From assembly GCA_016946835.1 (NCBI GenBank), contig JACVTC010000092.1:338501-402500 (forward strand): DNA of 64,000 nt, written 5' to 3'. Below, piece by piece: positions 48,701 through 60,994 of the stretch. How positions within the stretch are numbered: the stretch's first letter is position 1; each line of letters starts with the position of its first letter. The position numbers and the translations under genes were made by a program. The notes beneath the pieces were generated by a model, which worked only from the letters and a program-made list of their open reading frames with translations, was not told the origin of the DNA and did not search any database. This stretch comes from Neocallimastix lanati (nom. inval.). Taxonomy: Eukaryota; Neocallimastigomycota; Neocallimastigomycetes; Neocallimastigales; Neocallimastigaceae.

Positions 48701-51700
48701 TGACTTGAAGTTCAGCTAATTTATCATTAACGTCACTTTCTAAAGAAATACTTCTATTCTCAACTTCAGAAGTTAATCCAGATTTAATAGCATTCATTTC
48801 TTCTTGGAGTTTGACTAATTTATCATTAATACCATTTTCTAAGTTAGTACTTCTATTCTCAACTTCAAAAGTTAATCCAGATTTAATAGCATTCATTTCT
48901 TCTTGGAGTTTGACTAATTTACCATTAATACCATTTTCTAAGTTAGCACTTTTATTCTCAACTTCAGAAGTTAATCCAGATTTAATGGCATTCATTTCTT
49001 CTTGGAGTTTGACTAATTTATCATTAATACCATTTTCTAAGTTAGCATTTCTACTTTCAACTTCAGTGGTTAAACCAGATTTAATAGCATTTATTATGAT
49101 TTGAAGTTCAGCTAATTTATCATTAACGCTACTTTCTAAAGAATTACTTCTATTCTCAACTTCTGAAGTTAATCCAGATTTAATAGCACTTATTTCTTCT
49201 TGGAGTTTGATTAATTTATCATTAATACCATTTTCTAAGTTAGTATTTCTATTTTCAACTTCGGTGGTTAAACCAGATTTTAGAGAGTTCATTTCTTCTT
49301 GAAGCTCTGTGAATTTATTATTAATATTGGATTCTAATGAAACATTTCTACTTTCAACTTCAGAAGTTAAACTAGATTTAATAGTATTTATTATGACTTG
49401 AAGTTCAGCTAATTTATCATTAACATCACTTTCTAAAGAAATACTTCTATTCTCAACTTCAGAAGTTAAACCAGACTTAACAGTATTCATTTCTTCTTGG
49501 AGCTTGGCTAATTTATTATTAACGTCACTTTCTAAAGAAATACTTCTATTCTCAACTTCAGAAGTTAACCCAGATCTAATAGCATTCATTTCTTCTTGTA
49601 ATTTACTTAATTTATTGGTAATATTTTCCTTCAAAACATCTAATGCTGATTTATTGACTAGAGTTTCATTTTGAATCTTTTCACAAAGACTATTTACATT
49701 ATCTTCTAAAGATACACTTCTATCTTTCACTTCCAACGATAAGCCATCCTTAAAGGTATTCATTTCTTCTTGAATTTGGCTCAACTTTTCATTGACAGTT
49801 AATTCAATTGATTTATTCTTATTTTCAATTGTACTTTGAATTTCAGCTTGCTTTTCATTCATATTAGATTCAAGGATAGCATTCGATTCTTTTAATTTAT
49901 CCAAAAGATTCTTAATTGTAACATCTTGCTCAGTTAATTTTTGGTCAATATTGTCTTTCATTTCCTTTTGTTCTCTAAGGAAATCATTCTTGTCATTTTT
50001 GATATTTCCCTTTAACTCAATAAATTCAGTCTTAAATCCATCTTGTATTTTATTATATTGACTATTTATTTTCTCTTGCAATAATTCCTGTTGCATTTCC
50101 TGCATCATATTCAACTTTTCTATTTTTCCATTTTGAATACTTAATTTATCATTAAGAATTTCCTTGAGTTCATCTTGCTTCTTAGACATATCTCTCTTAT
50201 CATCTTCATATCTTCCCTTAAATTCCATTATATTAAGATTAATAACATCATGCCATTCTTTTTGCTTATTAATAAATTTGTCTTCCAAAGAATTTTGTAA
50301 TATATTTGTTTTGTCTTCTTGATGAACCAAAAATTCATCTATTTTAGCCTTTTGAGCTTCTAACTGTTTATCGATTGTATTCTTAATTGCATCTTGTTCA
50401 CCATATATATTTCTTTTATCATCTTCATATGTTGACTTTAATGATTGAAGCTCCTTAATCATACGGTTTTGAAGTTTAGAGGTTTCATTCAAAAGTTTTT
50501 CTTCTAATAATCTGTTGTTTTCTGTCTGACTATTAATATTCTCTTCTAAAATACCACGAGACTTTGTTTGACTCTCCTTAAACACGTTCAATTGTTCTAG
50601 ATGAGCATTACTTTCATCTTGAATAAGTTTCTTAACCTCTTCTTGACTCTTTAACCAATCATTTCTATTATTAGCTTGAATAGTTTCAATAGATCTTATT
50701 TTTTCATTGAAAGAATTTTCAAATTGAGATTGCTTTTGAGATATTTCAGATTGTAATTCAGTCTTATTACTGCTTTGAATAGTTAAAACTTTTTCCAATT
50801 CTTTTTGTTCCTTTTCAAATTGAATTTGAATGGATTGACGATATGTCTTTTGTTCTTCCATCATTTGTGAAATTTTTTCTTCAAAATTCCTTTTTTGATT
50901 TTCAAATTGATTTTGGAAAATATTTTGTAACTGAGTTTGTTGTTCCTGAAGTTTTTCAATAAAAGTATTTTGCATTTGAATTTGTTGTTCCTGAAGTTTT
51001 TCAATAAAGGATTTTTGTAACAAAATCTCTTTATTCTGAATTTTTTCATGGAACGTATTTTGTAAATGATGTAATTGATTATCTTTATTTTGAAGTTTTT
51101 CGTTAAAGATAATTTCCAATTTATTAATTGAATCTTGTAATTGTTCATTCCGATCTTGAATTTCTTTATTATATGAATTATGTAATTGAACTTCCCTATT
51201 TTGAATATTTTCATTAAAATCGTTTTGTAATTGAATTTCTCTATCATGAAGTTTTTGGTCAAAAGAATCTTGTATTTGAGCTTGTTGATTCTGAAGTTTA
51301 TGATCAATAATACCTTGAAGTTGATTATCTTGGCTTTGAAGCCTTTCAATAAAATCAGTTTTCAAATCTTTAAATATATTTTGTAATTGATTATCATAAT
51401 TCTGAAGCTTTTGATCAAAAGATGAATGTAATTTAACTTCACTATCCTCAAGTTTTTTATTTATATTAATTTCTTGATTTTGAAGCTTTTTGACAAAAGC
51501 ATTTGTCAAATGATAGTCTTTATCTTGGATTTTTTGATTAAATTCATTTTGTAATTTATTTTCTTGATTTTGAAGTCTTTCATTAAAATTATTTTCAAGA
51601 TTTATACATTCATTCTTAAGAGTATCAATTTCATTTTCAAAAGTATTATTCTGTTCATTGAATCTTTTTTCAATATTGGTCCTAAATTCTTCATGCTGTT

Positions 51701-53926
51701 GACGAATCTTTTCAATTTCATTATCATAATTCTGTCGTTGAGATTCAAGTTTTTCTTGAAGCTCTTCGTTAATTTCACAAAGTTTTCCAACTACTTCATC
51801 TATTCTCTCTTTCAATATATCTTGTAAAATTTTATCTTTGCTATCAACTTCTTCTTTAATATTATTTATATTCATTTGATAACTTCTCTCTAAGGATTCA
51901 TTTGATTTTATATATTCATCCTTATACTGATTCTCCTTATCATCCATATCTTTCTTTAAATCTTCCAATTTTGAAAGGATACTTGTTTCTTGTGAAGTAA
52001 TTGTTCGATTTATTGCTTTATTAGACTCTTTGATTTGATCAGGAATAGATTTTTCAACTTCTGTATACTTCTCCTTAACTTGATTACATTCTTTTTCACA
52101 AAGAAGCATACGACATTCAATCCATTGTCTAAATACTCTTTTCCAAATTTTGTAATATAACACTTCCGCTTGATTTAATAAGTCAGTTATTTTACCACAT
52201 TGATTATCGATATCTTTGGAAACTTGTAAACCATGTTTTTTCAATTGATTTAATTGATCAATTAGTTCTAATTCTTTAATACGACAAGCACTTTCTCTAA
52301 TCTGGCGAGCTCTATTTTGAATAATACGAACGTAAGAAATTCTCTGATAAATGTTTTCCATTAATTCTAAGACTGTATACTGAATAGTTAATTCAGATGG
52401 ACTTAACGCTATATTATATTTTTTCATTTTTTGTTCAGTATCAAGCATAAATTGATCAAGACTTTCATATTGGGCAGTTAAATGTGAAATTGTATTATTT
52501 ATTTTCTCATCTTCACTTGCATCAAGTGAAAATGTCGTATTTTCACGAGAATTTGAAGTTAAAAAAACCTTAGAAAATGGTTTTTTTAATTTTTTTATTT
52601 GTTTATTTATTGAACTTGTAGAATGTCTTAAACGTAAAGACATTCCTTTCTTTGAATCTTTCACATCATTTAAGCAATCTAAATCTATATTTGCACATGA
52701 AGGAGACATCATATAAAAGCTTTGATTATATGGTTCTATAATTTCAGATTGTTCATATTGAGCAGCTTCAGCAACACTTGTTGTATCTTGAGGTTCAGCA
52801 GTATATAAAATTGGTGAAGCTGAACGAAATGTTGTATTACATGCACCTTCATTCAAAATTAATGATTGTCCAATCCTACTTCTATCCATATATTTGGTGT
52901 AATATAATGGTTCTATATAAGAACGACGATTATATATTAAATCTTTTCTTGGTAATGGTGGAGGATGTTGATTATTTTTTGTATTTCCACCGGTACTACC
53001 ACTTTTAATTGAAACTGATTTAATAATACTTTGACTTAGGCTTGGACTTTCAAGATTATTTCTAAAATTTTCGTTTGTACAATCACTTTTAATTGAAAGT
53101 GATTTAAGAATATTAGGATTTTCTTTTAACTGGCTTATATTTAATGAACCTGAATTAGATGGAAGTTTTGCTTCTCCTAATATTGGCGATACAGTAAGTA
53201 AATCTTGATTAATTATTTCTTCATTTTCTTGATTTAGTTCTTTATTATCAATATTTGGAATTGATGCTTCTTCTTCAGAAATGTCATTAGCGGTTGGAGG
53301 AGAGATAATAATTTTTTCAACAGTATTCATAGGTGATTCTAAGTTAAAATTAATTTTTAAAGCTGCAATGGATTTATTATCTTCTAATTTTTCTACCAAT
53401 TCTTCTGATAATGGCTGTTTTATTTCAGTTTGCTTTGCTTCAACTTCAACTTCTATTATTATATATAATACATAATAAATGTAAATAAAAAAATTTAATA
53501 CGCTTTAATATCTTTTTAATTTTAATTATTATAAAATCTTAGATGGTTATTATATAATATTTTTTCAAAATATTAAAAATTAAATATAAATATTTAATAT
53601 TTAATATATCAGAATTTTATTTTAAAATTAACTTTAATATATTCAAAACTATTATTAACAAAAATAAAAAATATATATATTATCATATATATAAATATTA
53701 AAGTTTAAATTTGTGTAACACATAGTTATGTAATAATATGTAATAATATTAAAAAAATTATTGATATATTACCTGTAAGTTTTTGATTATCATCTACAAC
53801 TTGGCCTGTAGATAAAGGTGATAGTGGTGGTGTTAAAATATTACTGTTATTTACATTAATTACAGTCTTTTTTTCTGAATTTTTATTATTAGAATTAATA
53901 TTATTATTATCTGTAATACTTGACAT
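45795..53926 (-). CDS. Giant coiled-coil protein with C-terminal leucine-rich repeats (2,603 residues, two exons)
   Basis: Exon 1 is 53,926-53,773 (MSSITDNNNINS...). A GT..AG intron of about 320 bp follows, then exon 2 is 53,452-45,795. The junction gives KLT-EVEVEAKQTE in frame, so the start is at 53,926 and not inside exon 2. The N-terminal 300 residues or so are low-complexity and proline/serine-rich, with PPPLPRK, a possible SH3 ligand. A helical segment (about 370-520) leads into a rod of about 1,500 residues. The rod has 15-residue units of the type LQNQ.NQLQN.F.EK (about 51,570-50,900) and about seventeen 33-residue units of the type GLTSEVENRS then LESDVNDKLAELQ (about 49,620-47,940). 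At least 15 LRRs follow (about 47,120-46,020), of the SHOC2/RSU1 type (IP.EIG.L.NL..L....N), then an acidic tail. No catalytic domain is seen. A scaffold or cytoskeletal role is an inference; the family is not recognised. Confidence 0.9.
47940..49620 (-). repeat. 99-bp (33-codon) tandem repeat inside the LRR gene
   Basis: About 17 head-to-tail units with an exact 99-bp period (for example anchors at 48,494, 48,593 and 48,692). They alternate between a few sub-types (KLVKLQEEMNAI and KLAELQVIINTI), indicating expansion of multi-unit blocks. The frame is intact throughout. Confidence 0.92.
50900..51570 (-). repeat. 45-bp (15-codon) degenerate repeat inside the LRR gene
   Basis: Units such as LQEQQIQMQNTFIEK recur at 45-bp spacing (50,946, 50,991, 51,036), with occasional units lengthened by 3, 7 or 11 residues. 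They are rich in Gln and Asn but keep hydrophobic positions, unlike plain polyQ. Confidence 0.85.
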
Positions 53927-54862
53927 TTTGCTGAAATTAATGTTAATTTACGTTTTTAACAAATTATAAAAATAATAATTTAGTATATTGAATTTTGTTA
54001 ATATTTTGTTTGAATTTAGTTTTAATTAAATAATGTAGTCTGAAATATCAAATTAGAGAGAAAAAGAATAATTGATTAAAATATTATTTACTTTAAGGCT
54101 TATTTTAGTTCACTTTTACTTTATTAATAAATTTATTAAATAATTTGATTAAATCAATATTCGTAATAAGCGATTTAACTGAATTAAAAATATGTATATG
54201 TATAAATGTAATTTGAATATACTAAAATAGTGCTTTAAAAGTTTTAAATATTTTAAATATTATAATATATAACAGGGATAAATATTATATGAAAGTAAAT
54301 TATATTTTGCTTAATATAATTTTAAATAAAATAATAAATTAATAATATCATAATAAAATTAATATTTAAATATTTAGCTTTTTTAAAGAAAAAAAAATAT
54401 TTTTAATTTAAAAATACTATAAATTATTTTGTAATTCTAAAAAAAAAAGTGATTTTCCAATAATTATTCTTATTATTTTTATTATATTATTACTATTATT
54501 TTTTATTACTATAAATTTCTTGAAAAGAAATAAATTTAAAAAAGATTAAAAATTAAATTATTAATTATAAAAATAAATTTTAGATATCAAAAATATATAA
54601 AACCTTTTATAATTAAAATTTAATTATTTTCAATCTTTTAAGTAAATAAAAGTATTAATATAACAACATTTTAAATTAAATATTTTTAAAAATTAAAAAT
54701 ATACAAAGCTATTCGTAATATTTTTAATATTTTTTATTTTATTTTATCTTTTTTTTTTTTTTTAGAATTGATGATAAATGTTTATTTAAATTAAAATTGA
54801 AATTATTATTTAATTATTTATTTTAATATTTATTTTAATATTTATTTTTATTTTTATTTTTA

Positions 54863-54893
<31 letters not shown>

Positions 54894-56200
54894 TTTTTTT
54901 ACTATTTTCAGATGATTAAATGATTTGTGGTTTTTAATTTGTCATTACGTTTTATTAATATATTTTTAAATTTTTTTTAATGTTTTGAATTAATTAAAAA
55001 GTTTATAAATTTTTATAAATAAAATATTTTATTTTTTTAATTTTTAATTTTTAATTCAATTTTTTCCACATTCATTTATCTCAATCCTTTTAATAGTTAA
55101 ATTATTTTTATAAAATTATTCGAAGAGAAAAAAAATCAAACCATAATCATCCTTTTATAGTTACTAGAGTTTAAACCAATAGAAATTTAAATTTTTTATT
55201 TTTTATTATTCTAACTTTTACAGGTTTTTTTTTTTTTAATATAAATTTTATTAGTACATTATTGTATATATTGTTAATGTATTATTGTATATATATTTTT
55301 TATATTAAAAAAAATTTTATCATTAATAAAAATTATGATTAATTAGTTCATTAAAAAAAATTTATTATCAAAAATATAATTAATATCAATTTTATATTTA
55401 AAAAATGGCATTAACAATTTTTTTTTTTAATTATTAATATTTATAGAAATATTTATTTTTAATGCTGATTATATTATTTTATTCAAATATGACATTGTTA
55501 AAAATAGTTTTTTTTTTAAAAAAAAATATGTAAAATAAAATATACAAAAAAAAATGAATATATTCTTGAAAATATTTAATAAATATAAAATTAGTTTCAT
55601 TATAAATTATATATACAAATATCTATCTTTCATACCTATATTATTTAAGATAAATCTTTGTGATATATTATTATTAATAAATATTTTTTTTTTTTTTTTT
55701 TTTTTTTAAATTATTAATATTTATTATGTATGCTTTTTTATCAATTTTAATTAATACATATATGGTAAAATAAAAAAAATGATGCTGTTTAAAGTTTTAT
55801 ATATAATAAATAAAATTTAAAATTTTAAATATATATATAATATTAATTATTTATAAATAAATTAAAATTTTATGAATAAAATATTTTATATTTATTATTA
55901 TTTATTATTATTTTTACAACCATTGTTATTTTTACTACTATTATCATTTTTACTACTATTATCATTTTTACTACTATTATTATAATTTTATTTAATTTTA
56001 AAAAAGAAATATTAGTCAAAAGAAATATTAGTCATGTCATGTAATTGTAAAATTAAATTCATTATATAATAAGAAATTTTTTCAACATTTTCTCAGAAAC
56101 AAAAATTTTTAATTTAGTTTAAATTGTAATAATTCCTATAAACAGAAAAAAAAAATTATATATATATTTATATTTGGAATATAAAAACTAATAAGCTTTT

Positions 56201-56231
<31 letters not shown>

Positions 56232-56293
56232 TTTCCAAGCAATTTTTTGCTTTAAAAGTTTATTTTTAGATTTTAATTTTTTTTATTATACTA

Positions 56294-56330
<37 letters not shown>

Positions 56331-57246
56331 AATTTTTATCAACAATGATTTATTATTGTACAACCCAATAAAACAGTAGAGTTATATATAATTTTATAAA
56401 ATACTTATTAATAATTAATAAAGAATAATTAAAAAATAAAATTATAGATATTAGTTGTATTAATAAAGAACAAAATTCGAGAAAAAAAGTGTAATTTTTT
56501 TTTTTAATTTCTTTTGTCTGTTATTAAAGAGATGTATGTATATTAATATTATAATGTTATAAAAAAATTAAATATTTAACTATTTATTTATTCGAAAATA
56601 ATACGTATATTTATTTATATTTCATATTATTTTTAAATTACTCTATGTTGTATTCTGTAATAAAGAATAAAAAATTATAATATTTATTATTATTTATACA
56701 TTGAATTTATAAGATTTATTGAAATTCATTCAAAAAAATTTTTAATCATTTTTTTAATAATCATTAATGAAAGATAATAGTAATAGTAATAGTAGGGATA
56801 GCGCATTTCTCAATGTGGCGTATTTTCGTGAGTGACTTGTTTTTTAATAATTAAATAAATAATAAATATTCTTTTTTTATATATAATTTATTAATATTCA
56901 ATTGTAAAAATTATTACATTTTTTTATAATTCTTTTTTAATTAGAGAATATATTATTTTTTTTTTGAAATAGTTATTTAATAATATTTAATTGTAAAAAT
57001 ATATTATTATTTCTTTTGAAATAATTATTTAATAATATTTAATTGTAAAAAAAAAATATTATTATTTCTTTTAAGATAATAATGTATATTTAAACTCATA
57101 TTTATATAAAAATATTAAAATTTTTAAACAGTTATTTTAGTTAATTAAAAAATCCAATTCACTGATTTTTTTTATTAATTATTTTAACTATCAATTAATT
57201 GTAATTGACAAATTTTATTGATCATTTTCATTTGGTCATTTTTTCG
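53927..57246. other. Gene-free AT-rich spacer
   Basis: No coding frame longer than chance was found. (ATTTTT)n-like repeats lie at about 54,840-54,890, T-runs near 55,685 and 56,320, (TTTA)n at about 56,200-56,235, and TACTACTATTATCATTTT units near 55,935-55,985. A short MULE-terminus-like patch (GGGATAGCGCATTTCTCAA at 56,797, with nearby GTGGCGTATTTTCG) sits toward the right. The LRR gene promoter is at the left edge. Confidence 0.55.
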
Positions 57247-57866
57247 GAATGTGATCCAAAAAGCCAATTTTTTTTTTTGAAATTTTAATAAGCCATCTAT
57301 TTATTTGTGGCTTTTAAAATTATATTCTAACGCCATAAAATTTAATATAATTTTAAGTAAAGAAATAAATGTATAAATAAATAAGTAAATAAATAAATAA
57401 ATAAAAATTAAAAAGGTCAATAAAAAATAAAATATTTTTATATAATTTTTTTTTTTGACAATCGTGTTATAAGGAAAATGATAAATAATTATTTTCCTTA
57501 TAACCTTATTTTTATATATTTTATTATTAATATTATATTTTTATATTTTTCTAATAATATTATATTTTTATATTTTTAAATTTTTATATTTTATTATTAA
57601 TATCAATATAATATTTTTATATTTTATTATTAAAAAATTTTATTTTATAAATTTATATTTAAATTTATATTATTTAAAATAAATTTTTATATTATAACTA
57701 AAACTTTAGTTGTTATTATAACATCTTAATAATAGGATTAAACCTTTTATTTTATATATAATTTATAAATAAAATATTAAATAATAATAAAAATTACAAA
57801 ATAATATTTTTATAAGACTTAAATTATAACTGTAAATTGAAATTTCAAAAATTAAAATTTGTTGTT

Positions 57867-58397
57867 CACATTTCAATTACTATTTATATATTACCGCAAC
57901 CGTATTGTAGAGATATATAAATAGGTTTTTTACACATATGAATTCACATGTCTATCCCATATTATATATATGGGGGTGTAAAGAACATATATACTTTGGT
58001 ATATATATCTTATACTATATCAGTACGACGTCGGCTCTCCAAATTCCTAAGCAGAGGTAGCTCCAGTAGACATGTCTTGCTAAATAACATCTGTGCCATC
58101 CTATAGAAATTGAACTCGTAACCCTCTCAGTATAGGCTATACAACTACACTAGGATGCTCTGGGTGATCAAATATAGAGATTAAATACGTGGCAATCCAA
58201 TAATGGTAGGAGCGGAATTAATACTTACCTGAAATTGTGCCATTATAACCCCTTTTTTCTCCAAACCCTATTGGGAAAATCAGATCAAGAATAGATACCA
58301 GCAGGGGTTGACTGGACACCAGATGATTATTAAGTCCGCCACATAACAACCAGTAGAAAGCCCAGTTCTACTTTATATGCTAAAAAATGCTATATAT
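57867..58397 (-). mobile_element. SINE-like, tRNA-derived insertion
   Basis: A GC-richer island inside the MULE, flanked by the 10-mer ATTTGTTGTT (57,857-57,866 and 58,398-58,407). On the minus strand it holds an A-box-like TAGTGTAGTTGT (58,152-58,141), a B-box-like GAGTTCAATTTC (58,117-58,106), and acceptor-stem-like GCATCCT/AGGATGG arms (six of seven paired) around them. The T-arm pairs poorly, so it is not a functional tRNA. The part at 58,170-58,390 has no recognised origin. A tRNA-headed SINE fits best, but the call rests on short motifs. Confidence 0.5.
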
Positions 58398-58788
58398 ATT
58401 TGTTGTTTTAAAAAGACTTAATAGTTAATAATTTAATAATATTATAATATAAATAAAATAAATAATTAATTCATAAATTCTTTATTAGTATATATTAAAA
58501 AAAATAATTAATATTAATTTAGAATAAATAAATAATTAAATTTTTTTTATATACATTAAACAAATAATTTATTTTTAAATAATAAAAATAAAAATATTTT
58601 CATATATACTTTATGTATTTGTTTTTTTTTAAAAAAATTAAAAGAAAAAGAAATTATTAAAATATTTTTTATCTTTTAAAAAAAATTGAATATTTAATTG
58701 TTCAGAATTAATATTAAAAAATAATATTTAGATAATTAATATAATAATTTAAAAGATATAATTAAAAATTATATATTAAAATTTATAA

Positions 58789-60232
58789 ATGGAAGAAAAA
58801 ATAACTATTTATATAAGTGAGTCTAACAAAGGAGAAGAACAAATCATTATTAATAAACAATAAACAATATAAATTTAATTTTTCACATTCAAGGAAAGAT
58901 AATTCAAGGAAAGATAATTCAAGAGTTTATAAATGTACCGAGTATAAAAAAAATAATAAATGTAAATCTTTTATTATTTTAAATAATGAGAAAGAAATCT
59001 TAAAATATGAGAGTTAACATAATCATCCTGGAAACGAATACAGTGTATCCCTATCTGTAATGAAACATAAAATTAAAGATGAAATTAAAAAACATTCAAA
59101 TCCTTTTGATATAAAACGAAAAAGACTATATAATGAAATTTCTAAAGAAATGGGATTTATATATCCGTGTCCAGAATATATTTCAGTTAAAACTCTAATA
59201 TTAAGAAGCATTAATAAAAAACTACCATCCAATGTAACAACTTTTAATGAAATTCCTAATGAATCTGAATATTATAAAACTGAACGAAATGAAGATTTTA
59301 TGATATTCAAAAATTCTGATTTAGTAATTTTTCAATCCCCTTTTCAAGCAAAATTATTTAAGAAATATAATAATAATATATTTGTGGATGGTACTTTTTA
59401 TATCGCACCTAAATTTAGTCAACAAGTGTTTATTACTAGAACTTACGTTAAAGATTGAATAGTTTTTATACTACTTCTTATGCAATATTAAGAAATAAAA
59501 AGCAAAAAACATATAAAATATTATTCAATAAATTAAAACAAAATTCTAAAAATAATATTATAACTGAACCAAAAAATGTACATTGCGATTTTGAAAAAGG
59601 CATATCCAAAGCAGTTAAAAAAATATTTCCTAATATAAATATTAAATACTGTATTTGGCATTATAAAAATTTATTAGAAATTAAAAAAAATGAATTGTGC
59701 CGTAATGAAGTGAACGATGATGAAAAAATATTTAATTATTACAAAGGAATTTCAAACTTACCATTTATCAACCCTGAATACATAATGGATATTTTTTCAT
59801 TAATTAAAACTAAATCCATTGAAAAAAATTCTTGTCAATTTTTAAAATTTTTTGAATATTTTTATGAAACATATTTAATTGGTTACGATATGAAAAGTTG
59901 GAATTATTATAATAATATTGAACATATAACCAATAATGCTTCAGAATCACTCAATAATTCTTTAAATAAACTATTTCCAATGAAACCAAATTTTTATGAA
60001 TTAATAAATAAATTAAAAGAACAGGAACATTTATCATATTATGATTACCAAATGAAAATAAAAGGAATTTGGAGAATGAAAAAAAAAAATAAAAACAAAA
60101 ACTGATGAAATTAATATCTTAATTGAAAAATACAAAAATAAAGAAGCCAAGTTAATTAATATTAAATATGATAGAAGTGATCTTACTAAATTGTGGTTTG
60201 AATGTTTAACTAATTTAAATAATATTTTATAA
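58789..60232 (+). pseudogene. FLYWCH-MULE transposase, nearly complete but broken
   Basis: It starts ATGGAAGAAAAAATAAC. Parts in order: an N-terminal FLYWCH-type finger (YKCTEYKKNNKCKSF..HNHP, 58,860-59,035); MKHKIKDEI; LPSNVTTFNEIP; VDGTFYIAPKF (first Asp, about 59,386); VHCDFEKG (second Asp, about 59,587); NIKYCIWHYK (C..H); SCQFLKFFEYF; NNIEHITNNASESLNN (probable Glu, about 59,950); and a lysine-rich end. An early frame change near 58,860, a stop before HNHP (59,014), and frame changes near 59,455 and 60,100 break it. A 15-bp duplication (AGGAAAGATAATTCA) lies in the finger. It is a decayed cut-and-paste transposase. Confidence 0.88.
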
Positions 60233-60994
60233 ATATTATTTAATAATAAATAATTATGAAATGACAGAGGAATTTCCAATAGAAAAAATCATTAAAATTC
60301 TTTCATACAAAAACTTATAATTAAATTTATTAATTAAAATTTTATAATTATTAAAAAGTTAAAATGTTTATAGAATATTTATTATTATAATTAATTTTAT
60401 TAATAATTGCTTAAATATTTTATTAATATTTTTTTTTAAAATAAATAATCCTATATTTTTATTCTTTATTATTAATATCAATAATATATTTTTATATTTT
60501 TATATTTTATTATTAATATTTATAATTAATTTTATTAATAATTGTTTAAATATTTTATTAATATTTTTTTTTTAAATAAATAAATCTATATAATTGCTAA
60601 AGTATTTTATTAATAGTTGTTTAAATATTTTATTAATATTTTTTTTTAAATAAATAAATCTATATAATTGTTAAAGTATTTTATTAATATTTTTTTTAAA
60701 TAAATAAATCTATATAATTGTTAAAGGATTTTATTAATATTTTTTTTTTTTTTTTTACAAAAAATAAACATTTTAATTGTTTGAATATTTTATTTTATTT
60801 TTTTTTTTTGTAAAAAAATATTTATTTTTATCTAACCATTATAATTTATTTAATTATTCACTTAATAAATTTTAAGAAAAAAATTACAAATTAATAATAC
60901 AACGAAATAGTATCATATAACTATTAATTTAAAAAGCCTCAAAATTTGATATATCACGTGAAAAATGGCGTTTTGGACCTCTCCCATATTTTCG

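Larger units (their letters stand above)
57247..60985 (+). mobile_element. Mutator-like element, variant terminal repeats, with a nested insertion
   Basis: The left end GAATGTGATCCAAAAAGCCA and the right end (reverse complement GGGAGAGGTCCAAAACGCCA) share the core TCCAAAA(A/C)GCCA in place of the usual GCATT(A/T)CGCCA. The flanking 9-mers are ATTTTTTCG (57,238-57,246) and ATATTTTCG (60,986-60,994), one mismatch apart. The element carries the best-preserved transposase of the window (58,789-60,232), a SINE-like insertion (57,867-58,397), and a tandem repeat of about 60 bp at 60,540-60,740. Confidence 0.8.

Noticed and set aside
50861-51349. Minus-strand 162-codon lysine-rich frame and nearby plus-strand frames in the LRR gene
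   Set aside because: Other-frame shadows of the 15-codon repeat region. The long main frame runs through the whole stretch.
58096-58163. Functional tRNA gene on the minus strand
   Set aside because: A- and B-box-like motifs and six of seven acceptor pairs are present, but the T-stem does not pair and no proper anticodon arm can be drawn. A tRNA-derived SINE head fits better.
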